Assembly: GCA_041686915.1 (NCBI GenBank)
Contig: JAWLDB010000001.1
Coordinates: 1 to 64,000 of the forward strand
From: JAWLDB01 sp041686915
GTDB taxonomy: Bacteria > Bacillota > UBA994 > UBA5500
Reading direction: 5' to 3'
DNA: 64,000 bases
A program made the position numbers and the translations under genes. The notes under the pieces were generated by a model that was not told the origin of the DNA, did no database searches, and saw only the letters and a list, made by a program, of their open reading frames with translations. Below, piece by piece: positions 34,948 through 43,047 of this stretch (position 1 is the stretch's first letter; every line of letters begins with the position of its first letter).

Positions 34948-35496
34948 TTATTGGTTAAACCAGCGACGCAGTGGGCGTTGTACGGCTACGAAGACAGGAT
35001 AGAAGAGCAGTGAGCTAACCAGCCCACGCAGCAGGTTGAAAGGGATGATGGTCGACTTCACCCAGAGCAGGTGCTGGTCCTTGGGAATACCCCACGCGCC
35101 AAGCGCCCAATAGTAGTTGACGAGCGACATGGAGACTGCCAGCATCACTGTGCCCAGCGCCAATCCCAGCAGTATCCCCCGTTTGTTGGGGATCCGCTTA
35201 TAGATGAGAGCGGCAGTTGCTGCCAGAGCGGCACTGGAGGCGAAAGCCATGGTTGCACCAATGGGACCTTCTGAGCCTTTGAAAATCAGAAAAAGCACTG
35301 ACTTGAGCAGGGCGATCAGTATGGCCCCCGTGGGGCCCAGCATGAAGCCGCCCAGTACATTGGGCAGGTCACTTGGATCCCACTTAAGAAATGGCGCAGC
35401 TGGCAGCAAGGGGACTTGCACCACGTACATCAAGACGAACGATGTGGCTGCGAGTAAGGAGATCATCACCAGGTTCCGCAAGTTGTTGGTTTTCAT
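34948..35496 (-). CDS. ribU: Riboflavin ECF transporter, substrate-binding S component
   Basis: 182 residues with five to six membrane helices. The conserved KWDPSDLPNVLGGFMLGP segment after the first helix and the FKGSEGPIGA motif are typical of RibU. Start ATG 35496, with GGGAGG just upstream on the minus strand; the longer in-frame start at 35550 lacks such a site. An FMN riboswitch and terminator precede the gene, which fixes the substrate as riboflavin with good confidence. ECF energising subunits are not in the window. Confidence 0.94.
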   Translation of the reverse strand: MKTNNLRNLVMISLLAATSFVLMYVVQVPLLPAAPFLKWDPSDLPNVLGGFMLGPTGAILIALLKSVLFLIFKGSEGPIGATMAFASSAALAATAALIYKRIPNKRGILLGLALGTVMLAVSMSLVNYYWALGAWGIPKDQHLLWVKSTIIPFNLLRGLVSSLLFYPVFVAVQRPLRRWFNQ

Positions 35497-35559
35497 TTTT
35501 TGTCCTCCCTTTTTAGGATATCCTGATAGCAGGGCTTTCTGACAGCTCAATAGAACGAC

Positions 35560-35585
35560 AAAAAGCCCTGGATGACATCCAGGGC
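35560..35585 (-). terminator. Riboswitch-controlled terminator in the ribU leader
   Basis: On the minus strand GCCCTGGAT pairs with ATCCAGGGC (35585-35565), followed by UUUUUG. It lies between the FMN aptamer and the start codon and is the likely OFF-state expression platform. Confidence 0.9.
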
Positions 35586-35616
35586 GAAAAAGCCGACGCG
35601 AAAAAAGCGTGCAGCA

Positions 35617-35731
35617 CCTTCTTTCATCCGGACTGTACCGTCGGCGCTGGAATCACACCAGCTCTGCCTGTTAGGCTCGTGGGCTAGCTATCAAAGCATT
35701 ACCACCGGTAGGGAATCTCACCCTGCCCTGA
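35617..35731 (-). ncRNA. FMN riboswitch (RFN element)
   Basis: Minus strand carries the classic RFN blocks in order: AGGGCAGGGTGAGATTCCC, TACCGGTGGTAAT, AGCCCACGAGC, GATTCCAGCGCCGACGGTA and ACAGTCCGGATG...GAAGG. It precedes ribU, so FMN is expected to shut off riboflavin import by transcription termination. Confidence 0.97.
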
Positions 35732-35749
35732 AGGTTTATACTACAGCCT

Positions 35750-35779
35750 ATTATAAGTTTCGGAGAAACAGTCCGTCAA
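35750..35779 (-). promoter_or_regulatory. Promoter of the FMN-riboswitch-ribU transcript
   Basis: On the minus strand TTGACG (35779-35774), an 18-bp spacer and TATAAT (35755-35750), 19 bp before the RFN element. Confidence 0.82.
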
Positions 35780-35894
35780 TAGGTAGTATTTTGTCAACCA
35801 AAACTCTACTATGCGGCAGTCAAGTCTCAGTCTAACTGGTTCTGTTGTAAATAGACCTGGTGCTATGCAGTTTGAGACTTGACGCCCTAGTAGC

Positions 35895-35923
35895 TTGTGG
35901 CTACCTTAGATGGGCAATATAAT
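35895..35923 (+). promoter_or_regulatory. Promoter of the thiL-tsa operon
   Basis: TTGTGG (35895-35900), 17-bp spacer, TATAAT (35918-35923), 34 bp before the thiL start. The rest of the 460-bp space back to ribU is taken up by the ribU leader and promoter. Confidence 0.68.
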
Positions 35924-35957
35924 GGAGTGGAGCTAACCGAAAAAGGTGGTATCCTGT

Positions 35958-36965
35958 TTGCGTATCAAGGAGTTAGGCGAGTTTGGTTTAATTGAGCGAC
36001 TTACCCAGGCAGCTGCATCCAGAGACGATGTGGTGGTGGGTATTGGAGATGATGCGGCCGTACTCAGGGTCACTCCTGGCAGTCTGCTTGTCGCCAGTTC
36101 GGATATGTTGGTTGAGGGCGTGCATTTTCTGAAAGACCGCATACCGGCACGGGCGCTCGGGCATAAGCTGCTCGCCATCAGCCTGAGTGACATGGCGGCG
36201 ATGGGCGCTACCCCCAAGTTCGCATTGGTGTCGCTTGCACTGCCGCAGGACACGGAAGTGGAGTTCATTCAGAACGTCTACGATGGTCTGCATTGTTTGG
36301 CGGACAGATTTGGCGTGAGCCTGGTGGGCGGGGACACTGTGAGTGCGAGTCAACTCGTGCTCGACCTGACGGTTCTAGGAGAAGTCGTGCCCGATAACTA
36401 CCGGTTGCGCAGTGGCGCTCGCTCCGGAGACCTGATCATAGTCACAGGCGATTTGGGATCGTCAGCAGCTGGCCTGGCCTGGGAACTAGCTTCCCCTGAC
36501 CCGGACAGAGCTAGTGCTGCAAACCTGCGTGAGCAATCGATCCGGTCCCATTATTGGCCAGAACCTCAGGTGGCTGTAGCCAGAGCCTGGTGCGGGCAGG
36601 GACTGTTGACGGCGCTTAATGACATCAGTGACGGCTTGGCTAGCGAGGTTAATGAGATCTGCACAGCTAGCAAAGCGGGGGCAGTACTGTACGCCGATCA
36701 GATTCCCATCAGCCCATGTGCAAGCGAAGCGGCCACACTGCTAGATAAAGATATATGGGAACTTTGTCTGAACGGTGGAGAGGATTATCAGCTTCTGGCT
36801 ACGTTACCTGGTGACCAGCTATCTGTGGCCACGAGGACTGCGGCGGAACTAGGGGTGAAGGTTAGCGTAATTGGTGAAATCAAGCCTGAGGCGGAAGGTA
36901 TCATGTTAGTAAAAGGCGGAAGAACTGCAACCTTGAGCAAAGCAGGTTATGATCACTTCGCATAA
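35958..36965 (+). CDS. thiL: Thiamine-monophosphate kinase
   Basis: 335 residues, PurM-like ATP-dependent kinase that phosphorylates thiamine monophosphate to thiamine diphosphate. Motifs: GIGDDAAVL near residue 32, the SSDMLVEGVHF metal/phosphate loop, LSDMAAMGA, VGGDTV, the DISDGL loop and NGGEDYQLL. I use TTG 35958 (MRIKELGEFGLI), which matches the family N-terminus and has AAAGGTGG upstream; GTG 35946 overlaps that site. First gene of the conserved thiL-tsaE-tsaB-rimI-tsaD order. Confidence 0.95.
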   Translation: MRIKELGEFGLIERLTQAAASRDDVVVGIGDDAAVLRVTPGSLLVASSDMLVEGVHFLKDRIPARALGHKLLAISLSDMAAMGATPKFALVSLALPQDTEVEFIQNVYDGLHCLADRFGVSLVGGDTVSASQLVLDLTVLGEVVPDNYRLRSGARSGDLIIVTGDLGSSAAGLAWELASPDPDRASAANLREQSIRSHYWPEPQVAVARAWCGQGLLTALNDISDGLASEVNEICTASKAGAVLYADQIPISPCASEAATLLDKDIWELCLNGGEDYQLLATLPGDQLSVATRTAAELGVKVSVIGEIKPEAEGIMLVKGGRTATLSKAGYDHFA

Positions 36966-37005
36966 GACAGTCATCAATTGTAATCTGTTATCGATAGGGT
37001 GATAT

Positions 37006-37485
37006 TTGACGATGGAATTCCTATATAGTAGCGGGCCAGAGCAGACGGTTGAGCTGGCTCAAAAACTGGGCATAGAACTCAAGGCAGGAGATGCGTTAGT
37101 GCTTTCAGGCAACTTGGGGGCAGGGAAGACACTGTTCTCAACAGTTCTGCTGAATGAGCTTGGATTATCAGGTGAGGCTCATAGCCCTACATTTACTTTG
37201 GTCAACGTCCATCAAACGCCCCGGTTCCCGGTTTACCACGCAGACTTCTATCGTCTGGAATCAGAAGAGGAGCTGTGGGCGGCCGGTTGGGAAGACTATC
37301 TGGATGGACGTGGGGTATTGGTCATTGAGTGGGGAGAGCGCTTTACAGGGGCATTGCCTGACGATTACCTGTGGTTGACGTTGGAACAGACTGGTCCAAA
37401 CACAAGACGTATCAGTGTTCAGTCAACCGGGCCGCGCAGCGAACAGATAAAGGAGGCATGGGCAAGTGCATTGGTTGGCAGTTGA
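37006..37485 (+). CDS. tsaE: tRNA threonylcarbamoyladenosine biosynthesis ATPase TsaE
   Basis: 159 residues. The Walker A motif is GNLGAGKT near residue 36; SPTFTLVN and the HADFYRLESEEEL segment with VIEWGERF are typical of YjeE/TsaE. It supports turnover of the TsaD-TsaB complex in t6A37 formation. Start TTG 37006 or ATG 37012, both near AGGGTGA. The tsaB gene overlaps its end by 20 bp. Confidence 0.95.
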   Translation: MTMEFLYSSGPEQTVELAQKLGIELKAGDALVLSGNLGAGKTLFSTVLLNELGLSGEAHSPTFTLVNVHQTPRFPVYHADFYRLESEEELWAAGWEDYLDGRGVLVIEWGERFTGALPDDYLWLTLEQTGPNTRRISVQSTGPRSEQIKEAWASALVGS

Positions 37486-38134
37486 GAGCGCAACGCTGGT
37501 AGCCAGCGTTGCGGTAGGTGAAGGCAGACAGGTATTAGCTGAGGTAAGCTCACTGACCCAGCTGACCCACTCCGAACGTCTAATGCCGATGATTGATCAG
37601 GCTCTGCAGCTTTCCGGCATTGCTGCAACCAGCCTGCAGAGCATCTTTGTCTCCGGCGGTCCTGGGTCATTTACGGGTCTGCGCATTGGCCTGGCGACGG
37701 CCAAGGGTCTTGCGCATGCGAGGAACATTCCGCTGGTCCCTGTTTCAACCCTGGAGGCGCTTGCCTGGCAACAGTCATCAGGCTACGTCATTCCCTTGCT
37801 GGATGCGCGTCGGTCCCAAGTTTATGCCGCTGTGTATGAGCGCTTGCCAGATCGGTTGAACGTTTTATTGCCTCCGAGCGCCATCGCACTACAGGAGCTC
37901 CTGGTACACCATGTTCCTGCTGGCCCAGTTATCTTCACCGGCGAAGGAGCCTCCGTGTTCCGGTCAGAAATCGAGCAGGCAGTGCATCAGGCGCGTTTCG
38001 CAGGAGAACTTCACGATTGGCCCCGAGCCAGCAGCTTGGCGCTCCTGGCCATGGCAAGAGAGCAGAGTGGGGTATCTGCGGCTGAGCTGCGACCGATTTA
38101 TCTACGTGCCTCGGCAGCTGAGAGTAAAGCATAA
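37466..38134 (+). CDS. tsaB: tRNA t6A biosynthesis protein TsaB
   Basis: 222 residues, inactive ASKHA homologue and partner of TsaD. Motifs: HSERLMPMIDQAL, SGGPGSFTGLRIGLATAKGL and IPLLDARRSQVYAAVY. Start GTG 37466, eight bases after AAGGAGG that lies inside tsaE, so the two are coupled. Needed for tRNA t6A modification of ANN-decoding tRNAs. Confidence 0.95.
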   Translation: MHWLAVESATLVASVAVGEGRQVLAEVSSLTQLTHSERLMPMIDQALQLSGIAATSLQSIFVSGGPGSFTGLRIGLATAKGLAHARNIPLVPVSTLEALAWQQSSGYVIPLLDARRSQVYAAVYERLPDRLNVLLPPSAIALQELLVHHVPAGPVIFTGEGASVFRSEIEQAVHQARFAGELHDWPRASSLALLAMAREQSGVSAAELRPIYLRASAAESKA

Positions 38135-38190
38135 GATCTTACAGAGTCGTGTGCTTGCAAGCAGCACGGCGTTTTGGGGGTGCCTATACC

Positions 38191-38682
38191 GTGGAAGATA
38201 GCATAGTGATAGATTCAATGACATTGGATGACCTTGATGGTGTTTTAGCAATCGAGCGAAAGAGCTTTCCTACACCCTGGTCACGCTTCGCTTTTCAGAC
38301 CGAGCTAACTCGCAATCAATATGCCTTGTATGTGGTCGCTCGACTGGAAGGCCGAATTATGGCGTATGCCGGAACTTGGGTTGTGTTGGACGAGGCCCAC
38401 ATCACAAATGTAGCTGTTGACCCTGACTATCGAGGCAGGGGCTACGGGAGGGCATTATTGCGTGCATTACTCTCTCGGGCGCGCTCCAAAGGAGCAACTC
38501 GCGCCACCTTGGAAGTGCGCAATGGCAACAAGTCAGCACAGCAGCTCTATATCAGCGAGGGTTTCACGTTCCAGGGTATACGAAGAGGCTACTACACAGA
38601 CACAAATGAAGACGGCCTGATCATGTGGAAGGATGACCTCTCTGATATTGAACCCTGGGCTGAGCCAGAGAAAGCGAGGTAG
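38191..38682 (+). CDS. rimI: Ribosomal-protein-alanine N-acetyltransferase
   Basis: 163 residues, GNAT fold. The acetyl-CoA motif is VDPDYRGRGYGRALLRALL (about 73-92), with LEVRNGNKSAQQLY and FQGIRRGYY downstream, the RimI signature. Start GTG 38191 after GGGGGTG; the frame extends upstream to 38149 without a good site. Acetylates the N-terminus of S18 in E. coli; conserved between tsaB and tsaD in many bacteria. The tsaD gene starts 4 bp after. Confidence 0.92.
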   Translation: MEDSIVIDSMTLDDLDGVLAIERKSFPTPWSRFAFQTELTRNQYALYVVARLEGRIMAYAGTWVVLDEAHITNVAVDPDYRGRGYGRALLRALLSRARSKGATRATLEVRNGNKSAQQLYISEGFTFQGIRRGYYTDTNEDGLIMWKDDLSDIEPWAEPEKAR

Positions 38683-38686
38683 GGCT

Positions 38687-39703
38687 ATGGCGAGGATTCT
38701 TACTTTGGGAATTGAGACAAGCTGCGATGAAACTTCAGCAGCTGTCATCGAAAACGGGCGCATCATCCGCTCCAATATAATCGCTTCCCAGATTCCAGTT
38801 CACAGGCGGTTTGGGGGCGTTGTTCCTGAAATAGCCTCACGCCAGCATGTTGAGGCCATTATCCCGGTAGTAGAGGAAGCGCTGCAGCAGGCCGAGGTGA
38901 ACTGGACTGACCTCGGTGCAGTAGCTGTCACTCAAGGCCCCGGCTTAGTCGGGGCGTTGTTGGTGGGACTGTCTTATGCTAAAGGGCTGTCCTACAGCCT
39001 GGGGCTCCCGCTGGTCGGTGTGCATCATCTGGAGGGTCACATCTATGCCAATTTCCTGGCGCATGAAGCAGCATTTCCCATTCTCTGTTTGGTGGTGTCA
39101 GGAGGGCATACTGATCTCATCTATATGAGGGAGCATGGCCAGTATGAGATTATGGGCAGAACCAGGGATGATGCTGCGGGCGAGGCGTTTGACAAAGTGG
39201 CCCGTGTACTCGGCCTACCGTATCCAGGTGGACCGGAAATTGACCGCCAAGCCAAGTTAGGGCAGTTAGATGCCTACGCCTTCCCACGAGCTCATCTGGA
39301 AGAGGGCTCGTTTGATTTTAGCTTCAGCGGGCTTAAATCTGCAGTACTAAATACGGTAAACCAGCATAACATGCGCGCTGAACAGTTGCATATTCCCAAT
39401 CTAGCGGCCAGTTTTCAGACAGCAGTGGTGGATGTACTGGTGGATAAAGCATTTGCTGCCGCCAAGTTAAGGGGAGTCCGATCAATTTATGTGGCTGGAG
39501 GGGTGTCGGCTAATAGTGAGCTGCGGCAGCGGTTCGCTGAAGACGCCAAGCAGCACGACCTGGTTGTGAACTTCCCGCCAATTGAACTATGCACTGATAA
39601 CGCTGCCATGATTGCCTGTGCGGGGCATTACCGTTTTTTGGCTGGAAAGGTTGCGCCGTTGGATCTTAACGCCATTCCCAGCCTGCCGCTAACCAGTTGG
39701 TAA
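38687..39703 (+). CDS. tsaD: tRNA N6-threonylcarbamoyladenosine transferase TsaD
   Basis: 338 residues, full length. The metal-binding HxxxH motif is VHHLEGH near residue 109; ETSCDETSAA at the N-terminus, TQGPGLVGALLVG, VSGGHTDLI and GGVSANSELR follow the Kae1/TsaD family. Catalyses the last step of t6A37 synthesis with TsaB and TsaE. ATG 38687 after GAGGTAGG. Last gene of the operon; a DnaA-box cluster follows. Confidence 0.97.
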   Translation: MARILTLGIETSCDETSAAVIENGRIIRSNIIASQIPVHRRFGGVVPEIASRQHVEAIIPVVEEALQQAEVNWTDLGAVAVTQGPGLVGALLVGLSYAKGLSYSLGLPLVGVHHLEGHIYANFLAHEAAFPILCLVVSGGHTDLIYMREHGQYEIMGRTRDDAAGEAFDKVARVLGLPYPGGPEIDRQAKLGQLDAYAFPRAHLEEGSFDFSFSGLKSAVLNTVNQHNMRAEQLHIPNLAASFQTAVVDVLVDKAFAAAKLRGVRSIYVAGGVSANSELRQRFAEDAKQHDLVVNFPPIELCTDNAAMIACAGHYRFLAGKVAPLDLNAIPSLPLTSW

Positions 39704-39731
39704 CGGCATTTCCCCAGGAAACGCCAGTGGC

Positions 39732-39837
39732 TGTGCATAACTTGTGGATAACCTGTGGATTTATCCAGTTTGCTTGTGGGTTGATGCGACATAATTGTGC
39801 AAAGGTATTATGTTCAACCTGTGGATAATGTGGATAA
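39732..39837 (+). promoter_or_regulatory. DnaA-box cluster downstream of tsaD
   Basis: Four exact matches to TGTGNATAA (the complement of the DnaA box TTATNCACA): 39732-39740, 39743-39751, 39820-39828 and 39829-39837, the last two in tandem, plus a degenerate TGTGGATTT at 39754-39762. All point the same way. The 3' flank to 39940 is AT-richer. The window shows no dnaA or dnaN, so an oriC is not indicated; a DnaA titration or regulatory site is more likely. Confidence 0.82.
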
Positions 39838-39941
39838 ATCCGGGGATAACCTGTTTTGCGCCACTTCCGATTGTGAACAAATTGTTAAGAACCATAAGAT
39901 GCTTCATGTTACGTTAACTGGCTGGAGTAGGAGGCAAGGTT

Positions 39942-41249
39942 ATGGCAGTAAGTGAGCAAATGTTAACGTCAGTAAGAAGTGGCATTCTGCCGTTGACCTC
40001 AGCCTGCAACACGGCTTGCGCATTTTGTAGCCACCGTTTCAATCCCCCTGAGGTAAACACAAGGGCAGTGCAGCCCCTGTCGCAGGCTGACCTGCATCAG
40101 CTGCTACCCACAATTTCTGACCTTACCAGTCTAACCATCGGTGAGGCGGCCAGTACCATCATGGAAGGGGAGCCGCTCACTCATCCAGCCTTTGCTCAGA
40201 TCATGCAACAGATCAGAGCAGTGGCTACTGAACTGCCAATCAAGCTTACTACCAACGGCATTTTGTTGTCCGATCAGCTGCTAGCTTTCCTGGAGAGTAT
40301 CCAACCGATTGAGTTGACTATCTCTCTAAACAGCAGCACACGGCAAGGTAGAGCACAGTTGATGGGCATACATGCCGGAACGGCTGAAGATTTGTTGAAG
40401 CGCCTTGCAACTACGAAAATACCCTGGCAGGGCAGCCTGGTGGCAATGCCGCAGTTAGTGGGAGTGCAGGATGTGCTTGATACATTGCAAGCGGCCGCCA
40501 AACACGGTGCGGAAACCATTAGAGTATTCTTGCCTGGCTTCACTCGTCTAACACCGGAACGACTTCGGCTACCAGATGCAACGCGTGATGAGCTATTGTG
40601 GGCGCTGGACGAGTGGGCCGACAGCCATCCTACCCCCTTGCTGGTCGAACCTCGCAGGCTGCAGGACCTGCGTGCAGAAATTGCAGGCGTGATTGCGGGA
40701 TCTCCAGCTGATGGCAGGCTCAGCAGACATGATGTTATCTTGCGGGTCAACGGTAGTGCCGTCGTTTCACGTGTTGATGCTTTTGAACGGTTGTACGAAG
40801 CGGTCGACCCTGCGGTGACCTTTGAACGTGGTGGACAACTGATGCACACTAACCTACCTAAAGCAGCTGGTTCGCGTTCAGGAATAGTTGTTTCTGGCGA
40901 TTTATCGCCTGCGTTGATTCGTCGACTGCATCGCCGCTGCGCCAAGTGGCGATCTGTCTGGGTGTTGGTATCTGCGTTGGGCGGGGACCTAATCAGGGCC
41001 TGCCTATCACGAGCGCAGTTTCCAGGGGTCGAGGTGATCACCGTCAACAACAGTACCTTTGGGGGATCCATTGGATGCGCCGGTCTGTTAACCACGACAG
41101 ACTTGATAGCCAGCATGCCAGCAAATAATAACCGGCCTGACCTGTTACTACTGCCAAAGGTGGCGTTTGACCAATCTGGACGTGATATAACCGGAGTGCA
41201 TTATCATCGCGTGCAGGCGGCCGCCGGATACCGTGTAGAACTGCTCTAA
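39942..41249 (+). CDS. Radical SAM protein with internal PDZ-like and C-terminal DUF512-like parts
   Basis: 435 residues. The radical SAM motif CxxxCxxC is at Cys22, Cys26 and Cys29 (CNTACAFCSH). A PDZ-like segment lies at about 244-300 (AGVIAGSPADGRLSRHDVIL, RVNGSAVVSR). The C-terminus (about 314-435) matches the end of DUF512 proteins: a VVSGDLSPALIRRL segment, then at 369-388 the NNSTFGGS...AGLLTTTDL motif, then LLLLPKVAF. In ordinary DUF512 proteins the PDZ part is N-terminal, so the order here is permuted. Substrate unknown; radical SAM chemistry is inferred from the motif only. Confidence 0.8.
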   Translation: MAVSEQMLTSVRSGILPLTSACNTACAFCSHRFNPPEVNTRAVQPLSQADLHQLLPTISDLTSLTIGEAASTIMEGEPLTHPAFAQIMQQIRAVATELPIKLTTNGILLSDQLLAFLESIQPIELTISLNSSTRQGRAQLMGIHAGTAEDLLKRLATTKIPWQGSLVAMPQLVGVQDVLDTLQAAAKHGAETIRVFLPGFTRLTPERLRLPDATRDELLWALDEWADSHPTPLLVEPRRLQDLRAEIAGVIAGSPADGRLSRHDVILRVNGSAVVSRVDAFERLYEAVDPAVTFERGGQLMHTNLPKAAGSRSGIVVSGDLSPALIRRLHRRCAKWRSVWVLVSALGGDLIRACLSRAQFPGVEVITVNNSTFGGSIGCAGLLTTTDLIASMPANNNRPDLLLLPKVAFDQSGRDITGVHYHRVQAAAGYRVELL

Positions 41250-41270
41250 ATGTCAGACAGGAGGCACCAA

Positions 41271-41843
41271 ATGCTAGATAAGACTGAACTGCGCAAAAGC
41301 ATGCTAGCAAAGCGCAAGCAACTAACGGCCGAGGAAAGAGGCCAGGCAGGGCAGGCTGCCATGCAGCAGGTTCTCCAACTGGTTGCCGGCTGTAGAACTG
41401 TGATGCTGTATATGCCCTTCCGGGGTGAGTTGGATACGCTCCCCTTGGCGCATGAGCTGGAGCGCCAAGGGATAGGGGTAGCTGTCCCGCTGACGGACCA
41501 GGCCAACCGAAAGCTTACACCAGCGTTGTTGAAGGGGACTGCTGCACTCGTCCCAGGCGCCTACGGCATACTTGAGCCTGCCATTGGTCACTATAGAGAG
41601 TTATCAGCCACGGCTTTGGATGCAGTAATAGTACCAGGGGTAGCCTTTGACCTGATGGGATATCGTATCGGATACGGGGGAGGTTACTACGACCGCTTTC
41701 TGCCAAGCTTGCGTCCTGATTGCCTGACAATCGGTTACGCCTACCATTGGCAAGTTGTAGATCAGGTACCGAAAGATGCATGGGATGCTAGGCTTAGTTG
41801 GTTGGCAACAGATACATCGGTGTTTGCCACAAAACGGGACTAA
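41271..41843 (+). CDS. 5-formyltetrahydrofolate cyclo-ligase
   Basis: 190 residues. Converts 5-formyl-THF to 5,10-methenyl-THF with ATP. The C-terminal signature GYRIGYGGGYYDRFL and the N-terminal KTELRKSMLAKRKQL with YMPFRGELDT are diagnostic. ATG 41271 follows AGGAGGCACC; the earlier in-frame ATG 41250 overlaps the previous gene's end and is unlikely. Probably cotranscribed with the radical SAM gene. Confidence 0.94.
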   Translation: MLDKTELRKSMLAKRKQLTAEERGQAGQAAMQQVLQLVAGCRTVMLYMPFRGELDTLPLAHELERQGIGVAVPLTDQANRKLTPALLKGTAALVPGAYGILEPAIGHYRELSATALDAVIVPGVAFDLMGYRIGYGGGYYDRFLPSLRPDCLTIGYAYHWQVVDQVPKDAWDARLSWLATDTSVFATKRD

Positions 41844-41903
41844 GCTACTGTAATATCTGACAGCGCTTGCGGCATGATGCACGGCGAAGGGGGTAGGAAA
41901 AAT

Positions 41904-42494
41904 ATGGCTGGCATGATTTTGGTGGGAGGCATGAGTCGCCGCATGGGCAAACAGAAAGCCATGCTGCAGCTAGGGGGCTCTACCATTCTGGAGCGTGTCA
42001 TTAGTTCGCTTAGCCGCGTATATCCGCAGGACAGAATCTATCTGGTAACCCCCCGGCCTGCGGAGGTAGCCTGGCTAGGTTTGGGCGTCATTGAAAGTGA
42101 GCAGTATAGTGTAGGGCCTCTGGCTGGTTTGGCAGAGGCCCTGAAGCATTCTCCCGATGAGCACAATGTGGTTGTGGGCTGTGACATGCCCTTCATCAGT
42201 TCCGAGTTATTGGCTCTGTTCCTGGCCAAACTCCCTGGGAATCTCGCTGTTGTTCCTGAAGTAGGTGGATACCTTGAGCCCCTGTGCGCAGCGTATAGCA
42301 AGCAGGCAGTGAACCTGCTCGCCCAGGAATTACACTCTGGACAGTTTGGGCTGCAGAAGGCAGTGCGCATGCTTAATCCCCTGATACTGCCCGAAGAAAA
42401 TATACGTCTTTATGACCCATTCCTGCGCTCTTTCTTCAATATCAATACTTGGGATGACTTTGAAAGGGCAAGAAGCTTATTAGCAAAGCTGTAA
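41904..42494 (+). CDS. mobA: Molybdenum cofactor guanylyltransferase
   Basis: 196 residues, nucleotidyltransferase fold. The N-terminal VGGMSRRMGKQKAML motif binds GTP, and GCDMPFIS holds the metal-binding Asp. It would attach GMP to molybdopterin. ATG 41904 follows AGGGGGTAGG; an in-frame ATG 41874 lies before that site. No other molybdenum cofactor genes are near, so a role on another nucleotide-linked cofactor cannot be excluded. Confidence 0.85.
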   Translation: MAGMILVGGMSRRMGKQKAMLQLGGSTILERVISSLSRVYPQDRIYLVTPRPAEVAWLGLGVIESEQYSVGPLAGLAEALKHSPDEHNVVVGCDMPFISSELLALFLAKLPGNLAVVPEVGGYLEPLCAAYSKQAVNLLAQELHSGQFGLQKAVRMLNPLILPEENIRLYDPFLRSFFNINTWDDFERARSLLAKL

Positions 42495-42930
42495 AAGGAA
42501 TAATCTACCTCACTAGCGGGCAAGTTTGTAAGCGGGCATGCGGCTTCGCGAAGCGAAACGCATGCAGAGTGCACGTAGGCCATACCTGGCCGGGTGCACG
42601 GCTTTAGAAGGGCGCGTGGCTTTGCGCTAGCAAAACACGCGCAGAGTGCACGTAGGCCGCACTTGGCCGGGTGCACGGCTTTAGAAGGGCGCGTGGCTTT
42701 GCGCTAGCAAAACACGCGCAGAGTGCACGTAGGCCGCACTTGGCCGGGTGCACGGCTTTAGAAGGGGATGCGGGTTTGTGATGCGAGTAAAGATCGCTCG
42801 TTGTGGCCAACCAAAACTGCAAAGGGCCAGTCACTATGCAGCTGACGCGGATAGCGGGAGATTGAGGGAGATATTTTGAGGTATCGAGCGGAACGGGCTG
42901 ATTTTGGGCCAATTCAGCAATTGTCTTAAT
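42495..42930. other. Non-coding stretch holding the hairpin repeats
   Basis: No credible gene. Frames open here run through the repeats. Bases 42534-42763 hold three tandem copies of a structured repeat (separate entry). Bases 42764-42930 show nothing I can name. Confidence 0.75.
42534..42763. repeat. Three tandem copies of a 76-77 bp structured repeat
   Basis: Copies start at 42534, 42610 and 42687. Copies 2 and 3 are virtually identical; copy 1 differs at many positions. Each has two hairpins. Hairpin A is GCATGCG...TTCGC/GCGAA...CGCATGC in copy 1 and GCGCGTG...TTTGC/GCAAA...CACGCGC in copies 2 and 3: four base pairs changed on both sides, keeping the stem. Hairpin B keeps the GTGCAC and GGCC arms while its loop changes (ATACCT to GCACTT). 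This covariation shows selection or a mechanism acting on structure. Confidence 0.88.
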
Positions 42931-42960
42931 TTGCATATGGCACAGGGAGGTGGGTATATT
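42931..42960 (+). promoter_or_regulatory. groESL promoter
   Basis: TTGCAT (42931-42936), 18-bp spacer, TATATT (42955-42960), immediately upstream of the CIRCE operator. Confidence 0.68.
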
Positions 42961-42964
42961 ATTA

Positions 42965-42991
42965 TTAGCACTCGACTCGGGTGAGTGCTAA
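42965..42991 (+). promoter_or_regulatory. CIRCE operator (HrcA binding site)
   Basis: TTAGCACTC (42965-42973), nine bases, GAGTGCTAA (42983-42991): a perfect match to the consensus. It overlaps the expected transcription start, so HrcA should repress groESL until heat shock. No hrcA gene is in the window. Confidence 0.98.
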
Positions 42992-43047
42992 TAACACGAC
43001 CCGGGTTTACCAAGTTACACTACATATTCTCAAGGAGGGTTAATCTA

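Noticed and set aside
39704..39941. Chromosomal replication origin
   Set aside because: DnaA boxes are clustered, but no dnaA, dnaN, recF or gyr genes are near and no clear AT-rich unwinding element was seen; a titration or regulatory cluster is more likely.
42534..42763. CRISPR array
   Set aside because: The repeats are directly tandem 76-77 bp units with no unique spacers and no cas genes nearby.
42410..42936. Minus-strand reading frames of about 90-110 codons across the repeats
   Set aside because: Their protein repeats simply mirror the DNA repeats, they lack ribosome binding sites, and the covarying hairpins explain the sequence better.
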